Below, one piece after another: positions 63,183 to 64,000 of a stretch of 64,000 nucleotides of DNA (position 1 is its first letter; every line of letters starts with the position of its first letter). Position numbers and translations under genes: made by a program. Origin of the DNA: Aliivibrio sp. EL58 (lineage in GTDB: Bacteria > Pseudomonadota > Gammaproteobacteria > Enterobacterales > Vibrionaceae); the NCBI RefSeq assembly GCF_900312675.1, contig NZ_OMPC01000001.1, forward strand, positions 913,633 through 977,632, read 5' to 3'. The notes under the pieces were generated by a model. That model made no database searches and was not told the DNA's origin. It saw only the letters and a program-made list of their open reading frames with translations.

Positions 63183-64000
63183 CTATTCGGCATTAAATAT
63201 CGCGATTGATAGTGGTGATAAGCTGTAATCGAAAATAAACTGTTTTGTGCTGGTTCTTGTATCTTGAGTATCACAGATTAAAGACCAGCGAGAGTATTTT
63301 TTGGGCTTTGGTAATTCAAAGCGTGTAGGCACATTTGATTGATTAATTATAATCAGTAATTCTTTTTCACCATTATAGATATTAAGGTGAAGGCATAAAG
63401 ATTCAGCACCATGCCAATCACTGTGTGTCATGTAGTTGCCTTCAGGTGTATACCATTCAACTTTTTGTTTCGTTCTATTTGAACCGCTAAATGCATTTAT
63501 AATAGGCACCATATGAGTTTGTCTAGCTTGGATCATTTCTGATAACCATGCTTTAAACTCTTGTGCTTCTTTATTTAATGTCCAATTTACCCAGCTAATA
63601 TCACTGTCTTGGCAGTAAGCGTTATTGTTACCTTGTTGAGTGTGTGAGCAATTATCAGCTGCAAGAAGGTGAGGGATCCCAAAACTAAATAATAACGTTG
63701 TCATCATATTGCGTTTCTGTTTCTCACGAAGGGCGATAATTCTAGGGTTACTTGTTGGTCCTTCAACACCATAGTTATCAGAACGATTGTCGCCATGGCC
63801 ATCTCTATTCTCTTCACCGTTAGCGTAATTATGACGCTCTTTATAGCTAACAAGGTCTTGAAGAGTAAATCCATCGTGGTAGCTAATATAGTTAACAGGA
63901 AGTTTATGTGGCCAACGAGAAGCGCTAACCAGATCTCGAGATCCCATAAGACGAGTCGCAATGGATTTTAGGTAATTTTGCTCCCCGCGCCAAAAACTCT
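63183..64000 (-). CDS. glgX: glycogen debranching enzyme GlgX, 3' part only
   Basis: The C-terminal 271 residues of a GlgX/isoamylase-type debranching enzyme (GH13). The frame stays open past the first ATG at 63947 up to the right edge (FWRGEQNYLKSIATRLMGS), so the start lies outside. The GlgX-typical NYISYHDGFTLQDLVSY and NGEENRDGHGDNRSDNYG segments are present, followed by the C-terminal beta-sandwich. It removes alpha-1,6 branches left by phosphorylase, completing the glycogen-degrading side of this cluster. Confidence 0.93.
   Translation of the reverse strand, partial: SFWRGEQNYLKSIATRLMGSRDLVSASRWPHKLPVNYISYHDGFTLQDLVSYKERHNYANGEENRDGHGDNRSDNYGVEGPTSNPRIIALREKQKRNMMTTLLFSFGIPHLLAADNCSHTQQGNNNAYCQDSDISWVNWTLNKEAQEFKAWLSEMIQARQTHMVPIINAFSGSNRTKQKVEWYTPEGNYMTHSDWHGAESLCLHLNIYNGEKELLIIINQSNVPTRFELPKPKKYSRWSLICDTQDTRTSTKQFIFDYSLSPLSIAIFNAE

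Noticed and set aside
1-64000. CRISPR arrays, prophage, insertion sequences, tRNA or rRNA genes
   Set aside because: No spaced direct repeats, transposase, integrase, phage structural genes or RNA-gene folds were seen.

Overview
The window looks like part of the second chromosome of a Vibrionaceae bacterium, most likely an Aliivibrio close to A. fischeri. Reasons: AT-rich DNA, vibrio-type gene content (PutA/PutP with an AraC-type PutR, a catechol-siderophore uptake operon of the VctPDGC type plus ViuB, CheV, SstT, an orphan HMG-CoA reductase, SpeAB), and the malT-malPQ-glgBCA-glgX block. The species assignment is inference. I see no rRNA, tRNA, CRISPR array, insertion sequence or phage gene. 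The genes sit in short operons separated by clear intrinsic terminators.

Layout: 1-890, 3' part of a membrane-anchored diguanylate cyclase. 881-5584, a block read leftwards: two paralogous LysR regulators flanking a FadL-type outer-membrane porin and a secreted DUF1254/DUF1214 protein, with a repeated palindrome in front of three of the four genes. 5795-7814, a DUF3302/HlyD pair and a Blc-type lipocalin lipoprotein. 7875-12297, HMG-CoA reductase diverging from speA-speB (arginine to putrescine via agmatine). 12359-20655, an M15-type peptidase, an AsmA-like DUF748 protein, Tas aldo-keto reductase, a FetB-type permease without its ATPase, and a coiled-coil/PEGA/FGE-like exported protein. 20656-27590, a palindrome-rich intergenic region, then putR, putA, a separate gene for the C-terminal PutA domain, and putP (proline catabolism). 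27745-35143, a glutaredoxin-like protein, a small unknown protein, a Fur-type siderophore uptake operon, a YdcH-like protein, a GST-fold protein with a Cys tail, and a SigZ-like sigma factor. 35229-39633, an EamA exporter, a leftward copper-delivery operon (PCuAC, SCO1, unknown membrane protein), Tag glycosylase, a small charged protein and FocA. 39726-44678, an RND efflux pump and adaptor diverging from a TetR regulator, with two near-identical operators between them. 44786-45706, DUF368 undecaprenyl-phosphate flippase. 45841-59518, MalT and the maltodextrin/glycogen genes malP, malQ, glgB, glgC and glgA, with a YdcF-like gene inside. 59682-64000, YoaK-like protein, SstT, CheV and the 3' part of glgX, cut by the right edge.

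How they fit: GlgC and GlgA make the linear glucan, GlgB branches it, MalP and GlgX take it apart, and MalQ and MalT link this to maltodextrin use. PutR, PutA, the split PutA domain and PutP form a proline uptake and oxidation module. The siderophore genes form one iron-responsive transcript with a strong internal hairpin after the binding-protein gene.

Most of the window is ordinary core metabolism. The parts most worth a second look are the LysR-FadL-DUF1214-LysR locus with its shared operator, the PutA domain encoded as a separate gene, the nested inverted repeats at 20841-21048 and 13403-13508, and the GST/SigZ pair in which both proteins end in Cys pairs.
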